Shown here: in pieces, positions 17,704 through 27,158 of the stretch | Layout: the number at the start of each line of letters is the position of its first letter | Position numbering within the stretch: position 1 is the first letter of the stretch | Assembly: GCA_947627135.1 (NCBI GenBank) | Contig: CANQUV010000012.1 | Location: forward strand, 1 to 64,000 | DNA: 64,000 bases | Direction of reading: 5' to 3' | Source of the DNA: an uncultured Clostridia bacterium | GTDB lineage: Bacteria > Bacillota > Clostridia > Oscillospirales > Acutalibacteraceae | The notes under the pieces: generated by a model | What the model was told of the DNA's origin: nothing | What the model saw: only the letters and a program-made list of their open reading frames with translations | Databases searched by the model: none | Program-made: the position numbers and the translations under genes

Positions 17704-20115
17704 TTATTCATGTTTTCTGCTGACAATCAAACATAACGATGCAGCTGAAATTATTATAAAAGTGAAAACTGTAATTGAGTTTGAACCTGTCTGAACACTG
17801 CCGTTATCAAACTCCTTTTTTATGGCGGTATCACTATTTGGAGAAGCAATCGCAGTAATATTTGCTGCGCTATTTACTTTTGCAGGTACATCAACTGTAT
17901 CTTTTGCAGGTTCAGTTGTTATATTATCAATTTGTGCGTCGGTTGCCGGTTTAGATGTCGGCTCGGTTGTCGGTGTAGATGTTGGTTCAGTTGTTTCATC
18001 AATTTGATTTATAACATTAACAATGTTATCGCATACACCCATGATTTCTCTAATGTAAGTTTTATCAAGAAAGTCTGTTACCTTTGCTGAAACATAGTAG
18101 GTGTAACTATCGTTCCAGTGCAAATCGGTATCAGTGTATCTTAATTCCTCTGAACTTAAATTGGCTATTTTTTCCAACTGTTCACTGCCGGCGGGTTTTC
18201 TGTAAACAGAGTATCCGTCTGTCTTGTATGGAACCTGATTCCATACAATTTCAACAGCCTCTTTGTTTTCAATTTGTTTTGCATTTACTTCGGGAGGCTG
18301 ATATTGTTCAAATTCAGAACTCAACATATAAATAATACTCTGCTTGGTGTTAAGATTTTCCGAAGCTTCCGGAATATATCCGTCACTTCTGTATTGCCAA
18401 ACTTCGGGAACATACTTTCCGTTTATCGTTATCTTTTTAGAAAAATCTGTCTCATAAGGATAATAAGAATACCAAAGTCCCATTCCTGCGTCCTTTATAG
18501 CATCTACGTCAATATTTGAAAAAACAGCTTTATTTGCATAGCACATACTTTTGTATCCGTTTTCATTCATAACACGGTTAAATTCAAGTGCTATTTCTGT
18601 GTTTTGTTCAGTCGTAAACTGTGTGTACTGACTGTCAGACATATTATATGAAATGGACAGAGATATAAAGTGCTTGTATTCGGGTATATAATCTTCAATT
18701 TCTTTTAAAAGATATTCAGCTTCTAATCTTGCCGTTTCAACATCTGTTGCATAGGCTACAAAGTTAAGACCAAAAGGTATTCCGTTTTCAACTGCACCTT
18801 TTACATTTTCCACAAAGCATGAATCATTTTGATTGGGATAATCTTCCCATCCCCAGCCTGCACGGATAATTGCAAAATCAAAACCGTAGCTTTTTACTGC
18901 TTTCCAATCAACAGGTTCTTTCTCTCCTTTTGCATAATTACCGTATCTTGATGTAACATCAATGCCATTATAATATCCGCAGGCTACACTGCATACCGCA
19001 TAATCACCTGTTTGTGTTTCAGCTTTAATCTGTACTTGTCCCATTGAAACTGCCGTTACAACACCGTTATTGTCAACGGTTGCAATATTTGTATTATCAG
19101 ACGACCATTTGATTTCAGGTATTTCATTAATATTACTTTCTGTGATTTTAGCTTTCAGCTGAATTTTGTCTCCGATTTGAACTGAACTGTATTTGTAATC
19201 AATTGAAATATCAATATAATCACAAAAATTTTTAAAGGCCCATTTATACAGGTTTACAGAGTCAACCATTGCATAATTAACATAGTTTGTTTCCGCATCA
19301 TATTTTCCGCCTAAAGCAATACACATAAGATTTGTATCTCCTTTTGACGCCGTTGATACAAGGCACTTGCCTGCAAGGTTTGTATATCCTGTTTTAATTC
19401 CCGTTGCATACTGATAGTAATATTCTCTGCCGTTTACATAGTCAATGAGGTAATTTGTATTGATGAGCGGTACGGTATCACCGGGCAGAGTATAATATTC
19501 TGTGCTTACAATGTCTGTAAAATAGGGCATAGTAAGTGCATATTTTGAAATTTTGTACATATCCTCGGCAGTGGTGTAATGGTTTTCATCTGATAAACCG
19601 TGAGGATCATTAAAGTGAGTGTTTTTACATTCAAGCTCTAAAGCTTTTTGATTCATCATATCAACGAATTTCTCAACATCACCGTCGCCTGCATAATATG
19701 CAAGTATCTCTGCTGCATCACAACCCGACGGAACCATCATGCCATACAGTATATCAAGAACTGAAAAGCTTTCGCCGATATGGTTCTGAAAACCTGCCAT
19801 AGACGCATTTTTATCAAGAATATCATCAATAGGCTGCTGTTCAATAGTGATTTTTGTGTTTACAAGGTCTTCTACTGTTTCTGCAATAACAATATATGTC
19901 ATTATCTTGGTCGTAGAGGCCATTACTCTTGTTTTATCTGCATTTTTAGAATAAATAACCTTGTCAGTGTCGGTGTTTACCAGCAGTATTGAGTCTGTAT
20001 TGATCTCAAAATCAGGACCTTCAGCTGCAAATGCACACACCGTAACCGATAAAATTAATATTGTTGAAATAAGTACGGATATTAATTTTTTCATAAAAAG
20101 TATCTCCATTTTCAA
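17704..20115 (-). CDS. Multidomain wall protein: S11 D-Ala-D-Ala carboxypeptidase + Big2 Ig-like + GH25-like + FN3-like + C-terminal TM
   Basis: SxxK 'ASTTKIM', 'PSGCDAAEIL', 'KTGYTNLAG'; 'IKWSSDNTNIATVDNNGVVTAVSMGQVQIKAE' (Big2); 'GIDVTSRYGNYAKGEKEPVDWKAVKSYGFDFAIIRAGWGWED' (GH25); FN3-like; TM 'ITVFTFIIISAASLCLIVSRKHE'. Start is probably MKKLISVL, 24 nt inside the listed ORF. Confidence 0.88.
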   Translation of the reverse strand: MKMEILFMKKLISVLISTILILSVTVCAFAAEGPDFEINTDSILLVNTDTDKVIYSKNADKTRVMASTTKIMTYIVIAETVEDLVNTKITIEQQPIDDILDKNASMAGFQNHIGESFSVLDILYGMMVPSGCDAAEILAYYAGDGDVEKFVDMMNQKALELECKNTHFNDPHGLSDENHYTTAEDMYKISKYALTMPYFTDIVSTEYYTLPGDTVPLINTNYLIDYVNGREYYYQYATGIKTGYTNLAGKCLVSTASKGDTNLMCIALGGKYDAETNYVNYAMVDSVNLYKWAFKNFCDYIDISIDYKYSSVQIGDKIQLKAKITESNINEIPEIKWSSDNTNIATVDNNGVVTAVSMGQVQIKAETQTGDYAVCSVACGYYNGIDVTSRYGNYAKGEKEPVDWKAVKSYGFDFAIIRAGWGWEDYPNQNDSCFVENVKGAVENGIPFGLNFVAYATDVETARLEAEYLLKEIEDYIPEYKHFISLSISYNMSDSQYTQFTTEQNTEIALEFNRVMNENGYKSMCYANKAVFSNIDVDAIKDAGMGLWYSYYPYETDFSKKITINGKYVPEVWQYRSDGYIPEASENLNTKQSIIYMLSSEFEQYQPPEVNAKQIENKEAVEIVWNQVPYKTDGYSVYRKPAGSEQLEKIANLSSEELRYTDTDLHWNDSYTYYVSAKVTDFLDKTYIREIMGVCDNIVNVINQIDETTEPTSTPTTEPTSKPATDAQIDNITTEPAKDTVDVPAKVNSAANITAIASPNSDTAIKKEFDNGSVQTGSNSITVFTFIIISAASLCLIVSRKHE

Positions 20116-20362
20116 ATTAGTAAGTACAGGGTATCAAAATTATATATTTAAGTTGATGTCAACAAAATATATGAGGTTAAAAAGTGTAATGATTAAATTA
20201 TTTAAATTTTACCTGAAAATTTATTTGTAATTTTTCGTTTTATAAAAAAGAAAGTAAAAAAATATAAAATCAAACTTAGAATTATTTTATTTATATTTTT
20301 TATGATAAATATTTTTGTAATTTCCTTTTTCTTTCTGTTGAATATCCGTTTCAAAATAAGAA

Positions 20363-21253
20363 ATGATATACAAAAAGGCTATATTTAGTTGCGGAGGGAC
20401 AATATTGTTTAACAGAGATTATTTTAAAGGCTGGTACTTTAAATGCAGTACCAAAGAAAAAACAATTGCTTTTATCCCTGCGTTTCACCGACATAATCAC
20501 AAAGAAACTGTCTCACTGCAAATAATTACAAATGATGAGACCTACAATATATTATTTGACTCATTGAAATATGAAGACAAACCTTTATGTATAAAACTGG
20601 GAAGTTGTATTTTTTCGGAAAAAGGTATAGAACTTAATGTAAAAAATGATAATATCAGCATTAAGGGAAAACTGGTTTTTAAGCAGATCACACCTATTAA
20701 ATATAATATTATGGGTCCTTTTAAATTTGTTCCGTTTATGCAGTGCAGACACAGTGTTTACAGTATGTTTCATCAAATTGACGGAGAAATTATAATTAAC
20801 AAACAAAAATTTAATTTTAAAAATGACATCGGATATATAGAAGGAGACTGCGGATACTCTTTTCCAAAACAGTATATCTGGACACAATGTAACTTTAAAA
20901 ACGGTTCTCTTATGCTGTCTGTTGCCGATATTCCCTTGTGGGGTATTCATTTTACCGGAATCATTGGTATTATTATGCTAAACGGAAAAGAACATCGTTT
21001 TGCCACTTATCTTGGGGCAAAGTTAAAACATATAGGAGATAATACGGTCACCGTTAAGCAGGGTGATTATCAAATTACTGCAAAGCTTATTAAAAAGAAT
21101 GCAAAACCGCTTTATGCACCTGTCAAAGGTGCTATGAAGAGAACAATTTATGAAAGTGCTTCATGCAAGGCATACTATTGCTTTTCATACAAAGATAAAA
21201 CTTTGAGCAGATTTACAAGTGAAATGGCAAGTTTTGAATTTGAGTATATCTAA
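20363..21253 (+). CDS. Tocopherol cyclase-like family protein
   Basis: 'RDYFKGWYFKCSTKEKTIAFIPAFHR', 'GYIEGDCGYSFPKQYIWTQCNFKNGSLMLSVADIP'. Confidence 0.65.
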   Translation: MIYKKAIFSCGGTILFNRDYFKGWYFKCSTKEKTIAFIPAFHRHNHKETVSLQIITNDETYNILFDSLKYEDKPLCIKLGSCIFSEKGIELNVKNDNISIKGKLVFKQITPIKYNIMGPFKFVPFMQCRHSVYSMFHQIDGEIIINKQKFNFKNDIGYIEGDCGYSFPKQYIWTQCNFKNGSLMLSVADIPLWGIHFTGIIGIIMLNGKEHRFATYLGAKLKHIGDNTVTVKQGDYQITAKLIKKNAKPLYAPVKGAMKRTIYESASCKAYYCFSYKDKTLSRFTSEMASFEFEYI

Positions 21254-21422
21254 TTTATAATACTTTGTATGTTTAATATTAATGTGTCAAATTTTATTGT
21301 ATAAGTTGTTTTATATCATATAATAAAATCAATTTTTTAATACGGGTTAGTTATCTGCACAAAAAACAAATACTTTCAAATTTTATATATCCTTTTTAAA
21401 TAAATTTATATAACAACTTTAT

Positions 21423-22136
21423 CTATAAAAGTGTTGCCCATTGAAGAAGTGCTTTCTGGACATCATTGTAGTGACGTTTGCTTACTGGAATTTTTTTATG
21501 ATTATTTAGAAGTATTTCATAACGCTTAATTGAAAATATTGACGATAATGAAACTACATAACATCTGTGACATTGAACAAATTTATCGGGCGGAAGCTTT
21601 TGATAAAATTTATTTAAAGGCATTTTAACTTCAACTATTCTATCGTCCGAAAGATGAACAGTAAGAGTTTTGTTCAAAATTTCAATATACATAATATCGC
21701 TAATCATAAACATTGAAGTTGATGAATTATTATTTACAACTATGGAATTATGTTTTGATTTTTTGTAAGCTTTAATTATTGCTGATTCAAGTTTTTCATT
21801 ATCGACTGGTTTTAGAAGGTAACCGGAAGGCTCAACTTCATAACCCTGAAGCATAAAATCTTCAGAGTTTGTTATAAAAATTATACTTACAGAATTTTCT
21901 TGAGCTCTTATACTTGACGCTAATTCAATACCGTTTTTTTTATCTAGAATAATATCCAGTAATAAAAGGTCATACTTGTCAGGTTGATTTTTAAGCTGTT
22001 CAAATAAAATATCGGCATCAGTATAAACATTCAGGGTGTATTCAATATTGTTTAAGTTCATAATCTGTTCTATTTGTTTTGAGATTGAATTTAAAAATAA
22101 ATTTTCATCATCGCAGATTGCAATTCTATACAACAA
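21423..22136 (-). CDS. LytTR-family response regulator (AgrA-like)
   Basis: Receiver 'IAICDDE..LLLLDIILDKKNGIELA..IIFITN' and LytTR 'FVQCHRCYVVSLSSIFSIKRYEILLNNHKKIPVSKRHYNDVQKAL'. Confidence 0.92.
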   Translation of the reverse strand: MLYRIAICDDENLFLNSISKQIEQIMNLNNIEYTLNVYTDADILFEQLKNQPDKYDLLLLDIILDKKNGIELASSIRAQENSVSIIFITNSEDFMLQGYEVEPSGYLLKPVDNEKLESAIIKAYKKSKHNSIVVNNNSSTSMFMISDIMYIEILNKTLTVHLSDDRIVEVKMPLNKFYQKLPPDKFVQCHRCYVVSLSSIFSIKRYEILLNNHKKIPVSKRHYNDVQKALLQWATLL

Positions 22137-22175
22137 TGATCACTCTTTCATAGTTATTTAAGTTGGATTTTTTAA

Positions 22176-22748
22176 TTAGAAATTATTGTTAAACAAACAC
22201 ATATTTACAATTGTAGTAAAGCTGTTGATATTAGTTTTTGCAATAAAAGTTCCGTTATATTTTTCTGCAATTTCTTTAATGATCTTAAGACCGTAACCAT
22301 GGTTTTGAGGGTCATTTTTTGTAGAAATAATATTGTCTCCAGAATATTTAATTTTACTTGTATTACATGAATTTTCACAGCTTAAAAATAGGAATTCTCC
22401 CTTTCTGTGGATTTTAAAGTTTATAAACCTATCGCCATATTTAAAAAAAGTACATGCTTCAAGGGCATTATCAAATATATTAGTTATAAGACGGCAGATG
22501 TCAGTATCTTCCATATTTATATGTTCGGGAACAACTATATCATAATTTACTTTTATTTCAAGTTTTTTAGCTTTGATTTTATATTCTGTAAGAATAGAGT
22601 TTATCAGTGGGTTAGGGGTATAATTTATAATTGTCAAGTCATTTATGGATTCAGTTACTGAATTTATATAATTTTCAGCTTCCTGATATTTTCGTTGCTT
22701 TATATATAAAGCAACAGCGTTAAGGTGATGTTTTATTTCATGACGCAT
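22176..22748 (-). CDS. GHKL sensor histidine kinase, catalytic part (second half of a split gene)
   Basis: H-box 'MRHEIKHHLNAVALYI', 'DICRLITNIFDNALEAC', 'NHGYGLKIIKEIAEKYNG'. Starts in the A7 tract where the preceding ORF goes out of frame. Confidence 0.85.
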   Translation of the reverse strand: MRHEIKHHLNAVALYIKQRKYQEAENYINSVTESINDLTIINYTPNPLINSILTEYKIKAKKLEIKVNYDIVVPEHINMEDTDICRLITNIFDNALEACTFFKYGDRFINFKIHRKGEFLFLSCENSCNTSKIKYSGDNIISTKNDPQNHGYGLKIIKEIAEKYNGTFIAKTNINSFTTIVNMCLFNNNF

Positions 22749-23509
22749 TTTTTTATTTGTTCTGCATTTTCTGAAATTTGACGGTAGTTATCAACAGTCA
22801 TTTGAAGGTGTAATTTTTCTTCGGATTGTTTTCTGTTGCTTTCAATAATCGAAAAAATCCAGATATAAATAATTAGAGAATAAATTATTATAACAATCAT
22901 AAAAATTTCACTTATGCGTTCATAATTTACTATATTTAAATGAGAAGGCAGTTCGTAACATAAACTGACAACAAAAATAAATATTGCCGGTACGATCCAC
23001 AAATGCTTCCATTGTTTATCATCCATTAAACTTTGCAAAGCTTTTTTGATTTTCTTAATAAGAAAAAGCATAGGAACAAACAATACAGTATTTATGCATA
23101 TACGGATTAAAAGCTCATCGGTTGGATACATATATCCGTCTACTGAAGATACAAAAAACAGATTTTGGCACATGCCAATTAAAAATCCGTAATTCATTAC
23201 AATAAAGAACACAAAAAGTTTTTTGTATATGGTAACTTTTATAACAAAAATATAGAACAAAAGCAAAAAGAGCAAAGTTATATAAAAAATAACATCTTGC
23301 ATTAAATATCGGTAAGGCTCAATTTCACTTGGAAGTGAATGAACACCTACAAAAGTAAATAAGGAAACCATAAGTATAAGTATTGAGCTTATAATAAAAT
23401 TTGAATTTTGTTTATTTATTTTCAAATTGTTATAAAACGGATACATACATAAAAATGCACACGGAAGAATTTGCACTAAAAAGCCGCATATTTGACGAAA
23501 AATTAACAT
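22733..23509 (-). CDS. Sensor histidine kinase, membrane sensor part (first half of a split gene)
   Basis: Multiple TM helices, then 'KQSEEKLHLQMTVDNYRQISENAEQIKK', which leads directly to the H-box in the -1 frame. Confidence 0.85.
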   Translation of the reverse strand: MLIFRQICGFLVQILPCAFLCMYPFYNNLKINKQNSNFIISSILILMVSLFTFVGVHSLPSEIEPYRYLMQDVIFYITLLFLLLFYIFVIKVTIYKKLFVFFIVMNYGFLIGMCQNLFFVSSVDGYMYPTDELLIRICINTVLFVPMLFLIKKIKKALQSLMDDKQWKHLWIVPAIFIFVVSLCYELPSHLNIVNYERISEIFMIVIIIYSLIIYIWIFSIIESNRKQSEEKLHLQMTVDNYRQISENAEQIKKCVMK

Positions 23510-23727
23510 TATTATTCCTACTTACTTTTAATATGATAGTTATATACAATAATTATATAAAATTTTAATCTCCGTTTCAATCCCTATTTACGCTTTGTAA
23601 TTTACCGTTTACGCTGTATAGTTGTAAATAAGAGAAAAAACATCACTTTTGTTTTAAGTTATATAAACATTAATATTAAAGTTTGTAAAATTAAAGTTTA
23701 TTTTTTTATTATATTCAAATATATAAA

Positions 23728-23769
23728 AAATCCGAACTTGAATCAGAAAGAAATAAGTTCGGATTTTAG
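23728..23769 (-). terminator. Terminator hairpin 3' of copA
   Basis: AAATCCGAACTT...AAGTTCGGATTT flanked by A/T runs. Confidence 0.7.
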
Positions 23770-23807
23770 CATAAGTTTATTGCGTTTATTCAGTTAAAAT
23801 TTTTAAT

Positions 23808-24011
23808 TTACTCTATTACTTTATATCCATTTTCTTCAATGGCTTTTTTTAGAGTTTCGTCTGAAATATCGGCATTTAAAGTTAATACTGCCGTACCGTT
23901 TTTGTGGCTTACCAAAGCGGTGTCTACTTCACTTAATTCCTCCAAACATTTTTTTATTGTTGCCTCACAATGGGGACACATCATTCCTTCAATTTTTATT
24001 GTTTTTTCCAT
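23808..24011 (-). CDS. Candidate internally initiated CopZ-like copper chaperone nested in the copA 3' end
   Basis: Reverse strand reads AAAGGAGACTTTAACC-ATG-GAAAAAACA: SD and ATG in frame; 67 aa. Confidence 0.5.
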   Translation of the reverse strand: MEKTIKIEGMMCPHCEATIKKCLEELSEVDTALVSHKNGTAVLTLNADISDETLKKAIEENGYKVIE

Positions 24012-26321
24012 GGTTAAAGTCTCCTTTACTTTAATATTTATTTTATTTGATTTTCTAAATTTTTTAGGGTCTCTTATATTAAAAAAATTAAGTCTTAAAG
24101 CATTGGTTACAACGCAGAAGCTTGAAAGGCTCATGGCTGCGGCGGCAAACATAGGGTTTAATGACCAACCGAAAATATTAGTAAACACACCTGCCGCTAG
24201 AGGAATGCCTATGACATTATAAATAAATGCCCAAAACAGATTTTCGTAAATATTTCGAAGAGTGGCACGACTTAACCTTATTGCCGCAGGAACATCGCTT
24301 AATTTGCTTTTCATAAGCACAACGTCTGCGGCGTCTATGGCGATATCTGTTCCTGCGCCGATAGCTATTCCTATATCTGCTCTGGTTAGAGCAGGAGCGT
24401 CATTAATTCCGTCTCCCACCATTATTACCTTGCCTTGTTTCTTTAAAGCTTTAATTGTATTTTCTTTACCGTCGGGAAGTACTCCGGCTATAACTTTATC
24501 AACACCTGCCTGCTTTCCTATTGCATTTGCTGTTTTTTGATTATCACCTGTAAGCATAACAACAGATATTCCCATACTCTGTAATTCTTTAATAGCCTTT
24601 GGACTGTCCTCCTTAATTGTATCGGCAACAGCAATTATTCCTAATAATGTATTGTCTTTTGCAAAAAACAGAGGAGTTTTGCCTTCGTCGGATAACTTTT
24701 CAGCAACAGAACTTATTTCAGAGGGTATTTCTGTTACGGTGCTTATAAATTTTTTGCTTCCGCCGAAAAGTGTACTTCCATTTTGCTGTGCAGTAAGTCC
24801 GTTTCCTGCCATAGCTTTAAAATCTGTGACTTCAAAAAAATTTATATTTTTTTCTTTTGCTTTTAAAATTATTGCTTTTGCAAGAGGGTGTTCACTTTTG
24901 TTTTCAAGTGAAAAGGCAGTTTTAAGCAGAGCATTTTCTGATATTTCAAAAGGAATAATATCTGTAACCTTTGGTTCTCCGCTTGTAATGGTTCCGGTTT
25001 TATCCAGTACTGCAATTTGTGTTTTGCCTGTTTCTTCAAGAGAAGATGCAGTTTTAAATAATATACCGTTTTTAGCTCCTATTCCGTTACCTACCATAAT
25101 TGCAACAGGGGTTGCAAGTCCCAATGCACAGGGACAGCTGATAACCAATACCGTAATTGCCCTTGCAAGTGAAAAACCTATGCTTTCTCCTAAAAGTAAC
25201 CAGATTATTGCTGTAATAATTGAAATTATAATAATTGCAGGTACAAATATTCCTGATACTTTATCTGCCGCTTTTGCAATAGGTGCTTTAGTTGCGGCAG
25301 CATCGCTGACCATTTTTATAATTTGAGAAAGGGTGGTATCTTCACCTACTCTTGCAGCCTCGCATTTGATAAATCCCGATTGGTTTATTGTTGCAGCAGA
25401 TACCAAATCGCCCTTTTCTTTGTCAACCGGTATGCTTTCTCCTGTTAAAGCAGACTCATTAACTGCACTGTTTCCTTCAATAATAATTCCGTCAACAGGT
25501 ATGTTTTCTCCCGGGCGTACAACAAAAATATCTCCTTTTTTAACCTGTTCAATTGAAACTTCTGTTTCAATATTATCAATTAAAACGGTTGCCCTTTTAG
25601 GCGCAAGTTTCATTAGACTTTTCAGTGCATCAGTTGTTTTGCCTTTTGATTTAGCTTCAAGCATTTTGCCGACTGTTATTAAAGTTAGAATCATAGCGGC
25701 AGACTCAAAGTAAAACTCGTGCATAAACATCATAACTTGCTGTACGTTTCCGTTAAGCTGTGCGTCAGTCATAGCAAACAGAGCGTAGGTGCTGTATATA
25801 AATGCTGCCCCTGAACCTAATGCAACAAGTGTATCCATATTTGGCGAGCGGTGTATCAAACCTTTAAATCCGCTTATAAAAAATTTTTGGTTTATAACCA
25901 TGACTACACCGGTTAAAAGCAGCTGAATTAGCCCCATGGCAATATGGTTTTCAGCAATAAATTCAGGAAGCGGAAATCCCCACATTGTATGTCCCATTGA
26001 GATATACATAAGCATGACTAAAAATATTAACGAAGCAAATAATCTTTTTTTTAGTTTAGGGGTTTCTGTATCCTTTAAAAATTTATCGTCTGAGTTTGCG
26101 GATGAAATGTTATCAGAGTTTTGACTTTTTACAGACGCACCGTATCCTGCATTTTTAACGGCGGAAATAATCTCTTCTGCGGTTGCAGTACCCTCAACAC
26201 CCATTGAGTTTGTCAAAAGACTTACAGAGCAGGATGTAACGCCCGATACTTTTAAAACTGCTTTTTCAACCCTTGTACTGCATGCGGCACAGCTCATGCC
26301 GGTAACATTAAATTGTTTCAT
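23808..26321 (-). CDS. copA: Copper-translocating P1B-type ATPase with C-terminally fused CopZ-like HMA domain
   Basis: N-terminal HMA '[15 protein letters not shown]', '[10 protein letters not shown]', '[11 protein letters not shown]', '[11 protein letters not shown]'; C-terminal HMA '[23 protein letters not shown]'. Confidence 0.95.
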   Translation of the reverse strand: MKQFNVTGMSCAACSTRVEKAVLKVSGVTSCSVSLLTNSMGVEGTATAEEIISAVKNAGYGASVKSQNSDNISSANSDDKFLKDTETPKLKKRLFASLIFLVMLMYISMGHTMWGFPLPEFIAENHIAMGLIQLLLTGVVMVINQKFFISGFKGLIHRSPNMDTLVALGSGAAFIYSTYALFAMTDAQLNGNVQQVMMFMHEFYFESAAMILTLITVGKMLEAKSKGKTTDALKSLMKLAPKRATVLIDNIETEVSIEQVKKGDIFVVRPGENIPVDGIIIEGNSAVNESALTGESIPVDKEKGDLVSAATINQSGFIKCEAARVGEDTTLSQIIKMVSDAAATKAPIAKAADKVSGIFVPAIIIISIITAIIWLLLGESIGFSLARAITVLVISCPCALGLATPVAIMVGNGIGAKNGILFKTASSLEETGKTQIAVLDKTGTITSGEPKVTDIIPFEISENALLKTAFSLENKSEHPLAKAIILKAKEKNINFFEVTDFKAMAGNGLTAQQNGSTLFGGSKKFISTVTEIPSEISSVAEKLSDEGKTPLFFAKDNTLLGIIAVADTIKEDSPKAIKELQSMGISVVMLTGDNQKTANAIGKQAGVDKVIAGVLPDGKENTIKALKKQGKVIMVGDGINDAPALTRADIGIAIGAGTDIAIDAADVVLMKSKLSDVPAAIRLSRATLRNIYENLFWAFIYNVIGIPLAAGVFTNIFGWSLNPMFAAAAMSLSSFCVVTNALRLNFFNIRDPKKFRKSNKINIKVKETLTMEKTIKIEGMMCPHCEATIKKCLEELSEVDTALVSHKNGTAVLTLNADISDETLKKAIEENGYKVIE

Positions 26322-26330
26322 ATTGATCCT

Positions 26331-26630
26331 CTATTTCATCAGCTTTTGTAGTGTTGCAACTAATTCGTCAACAGTTTCGTCTTTACCGCTTCTTATATCA
26401 TCTGCAACACAAGTTTTAATGTGATTTGCAAGAAGTTCTTTATTAAAGGCATTAAGCGCAGCATTTGCTGCCGCAACCTGAATCAATATATCAGTACAGT
26501 ATGCATTTCTTTCAACCATTCCTTTGATCCCTCGAATTTGTCCCTCGATGCGGTTAAGTCGGTTAATTAAGCTTTTATATTCCTTTTCAGAGCGTTCTTT
26601 TGTTTTTTTAAAACAACATTCTTTCTCCAT
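26331..26630 (-). CDS. csoR: Copper-sensing repressor CsoR
   Basis: 'LINRLNRIEGQIRGIKGMVERNAYCTDILIQVAAANAALNAFNKELLANHIKTCV': the Cys/His/Cys pattern is present. Confidence 0.92.
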   Translation of the reverse strand: MEKECCFKKTKERSEKEYKSLINRLNRIEGQIRGIKGMVERNAYCTDILIQVAAANAALNAFNKELLANHIKTCVADDIRSGKDETVDELVATLQKLMK

Positions 26631-26655
26631 CTCATAGCCTCATTTATATAAAGTT

Positions 26656-26698
26656 TACCCTTATGGGGTATATGAAAATTATATACCCCATAAGGGTA
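26656..26698. promoter_or_regulatory. Probable double CsoR operator upstream of csoR-copA
   Basis: TACCCTTATGGGGTATAT gaaaatt ATATACCCCATAAGGGTA: perfect 18-bp inverted arms, each a TACCC-N5-GGGTA-like palindrome. Confidence 0.75.
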
Positions 26699-26740
26699 TT
26701 TGTCAATAGGTTGTTTGTGGCTTATTTTTTATTTACAAAA

Positions 26741-26824
26741 AACTACTAAAAACAGTCTGTCAGAAAAGGGTGTTTATATATGGTATTGTCTGCCCGGATT
26801 GTGCAGCCCACCGGATGCTTTTTT
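26741..26824. repeat. Dispersed intergenic repeat, copy A
   Basis: Resembles 31841-31924 (AACTrCyrrAAACAGTC...TGTCTG...GTGCAGyCCAyCGGAT). Confidence 0.5.
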
Positions 26825-26891
26825 CTATATATATTCTCTCTATTCTCTCTATATATAATATGCCAATAACTTATTAAATAAACAAAAAGAA

Positions 26892-26920
26892 CCTTTGATA
26901 AATTTATCAAAGGTGTATTT
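26892..26920 (-). terminator. Perfect palindrome with T-run on the minus strand
   Basis: CCTTTGATAAATTTATCAAAGG; minus strand continues TTCTTTTTG. Confidence 0.5.
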
Positions 26921-27101
26921 AACCGAAAATATTTTTATAATTTCATAATTAAATATAATAAAATGTTATTTATAATCTTTATTTCAAATATTTTATCATT
27001 AATAAATGTATAATTATAATAAATTTAGCTCATATAAGGGTATTTAATCCCGCTGAACAATACAATTGTTTTTGTGAATTTGAAAAATTATTAAAAATAA
27101 A

Positions 27102-27129
27102 AAGACAGAGTTACACTAACTCTGTCTTA
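27102..27129 (-). terminator. Terminator of the DUF6465-like gene
   Basis: AAGACAGAGTTA cac TAACTCTGTCTT followed by T-rich DNA on the minus strand. Confidence 0.8.
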
Positions 27130-27158
27130 AAATATTAAAAGCAATAAAAATTAGCTAA

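Noticed and set aside
23839-26124. Several 60-220 aa plus-strand ORFs antisense to copA
   Set aside because: Shadow ORFs opposite a well-conserved ATPase; no SD or recognisable domains.
26825-26868. TATATATATTCTCTCTATTCTCTCTATATATAATA
   Set aside because: Short low-complexity tract; no clear function.
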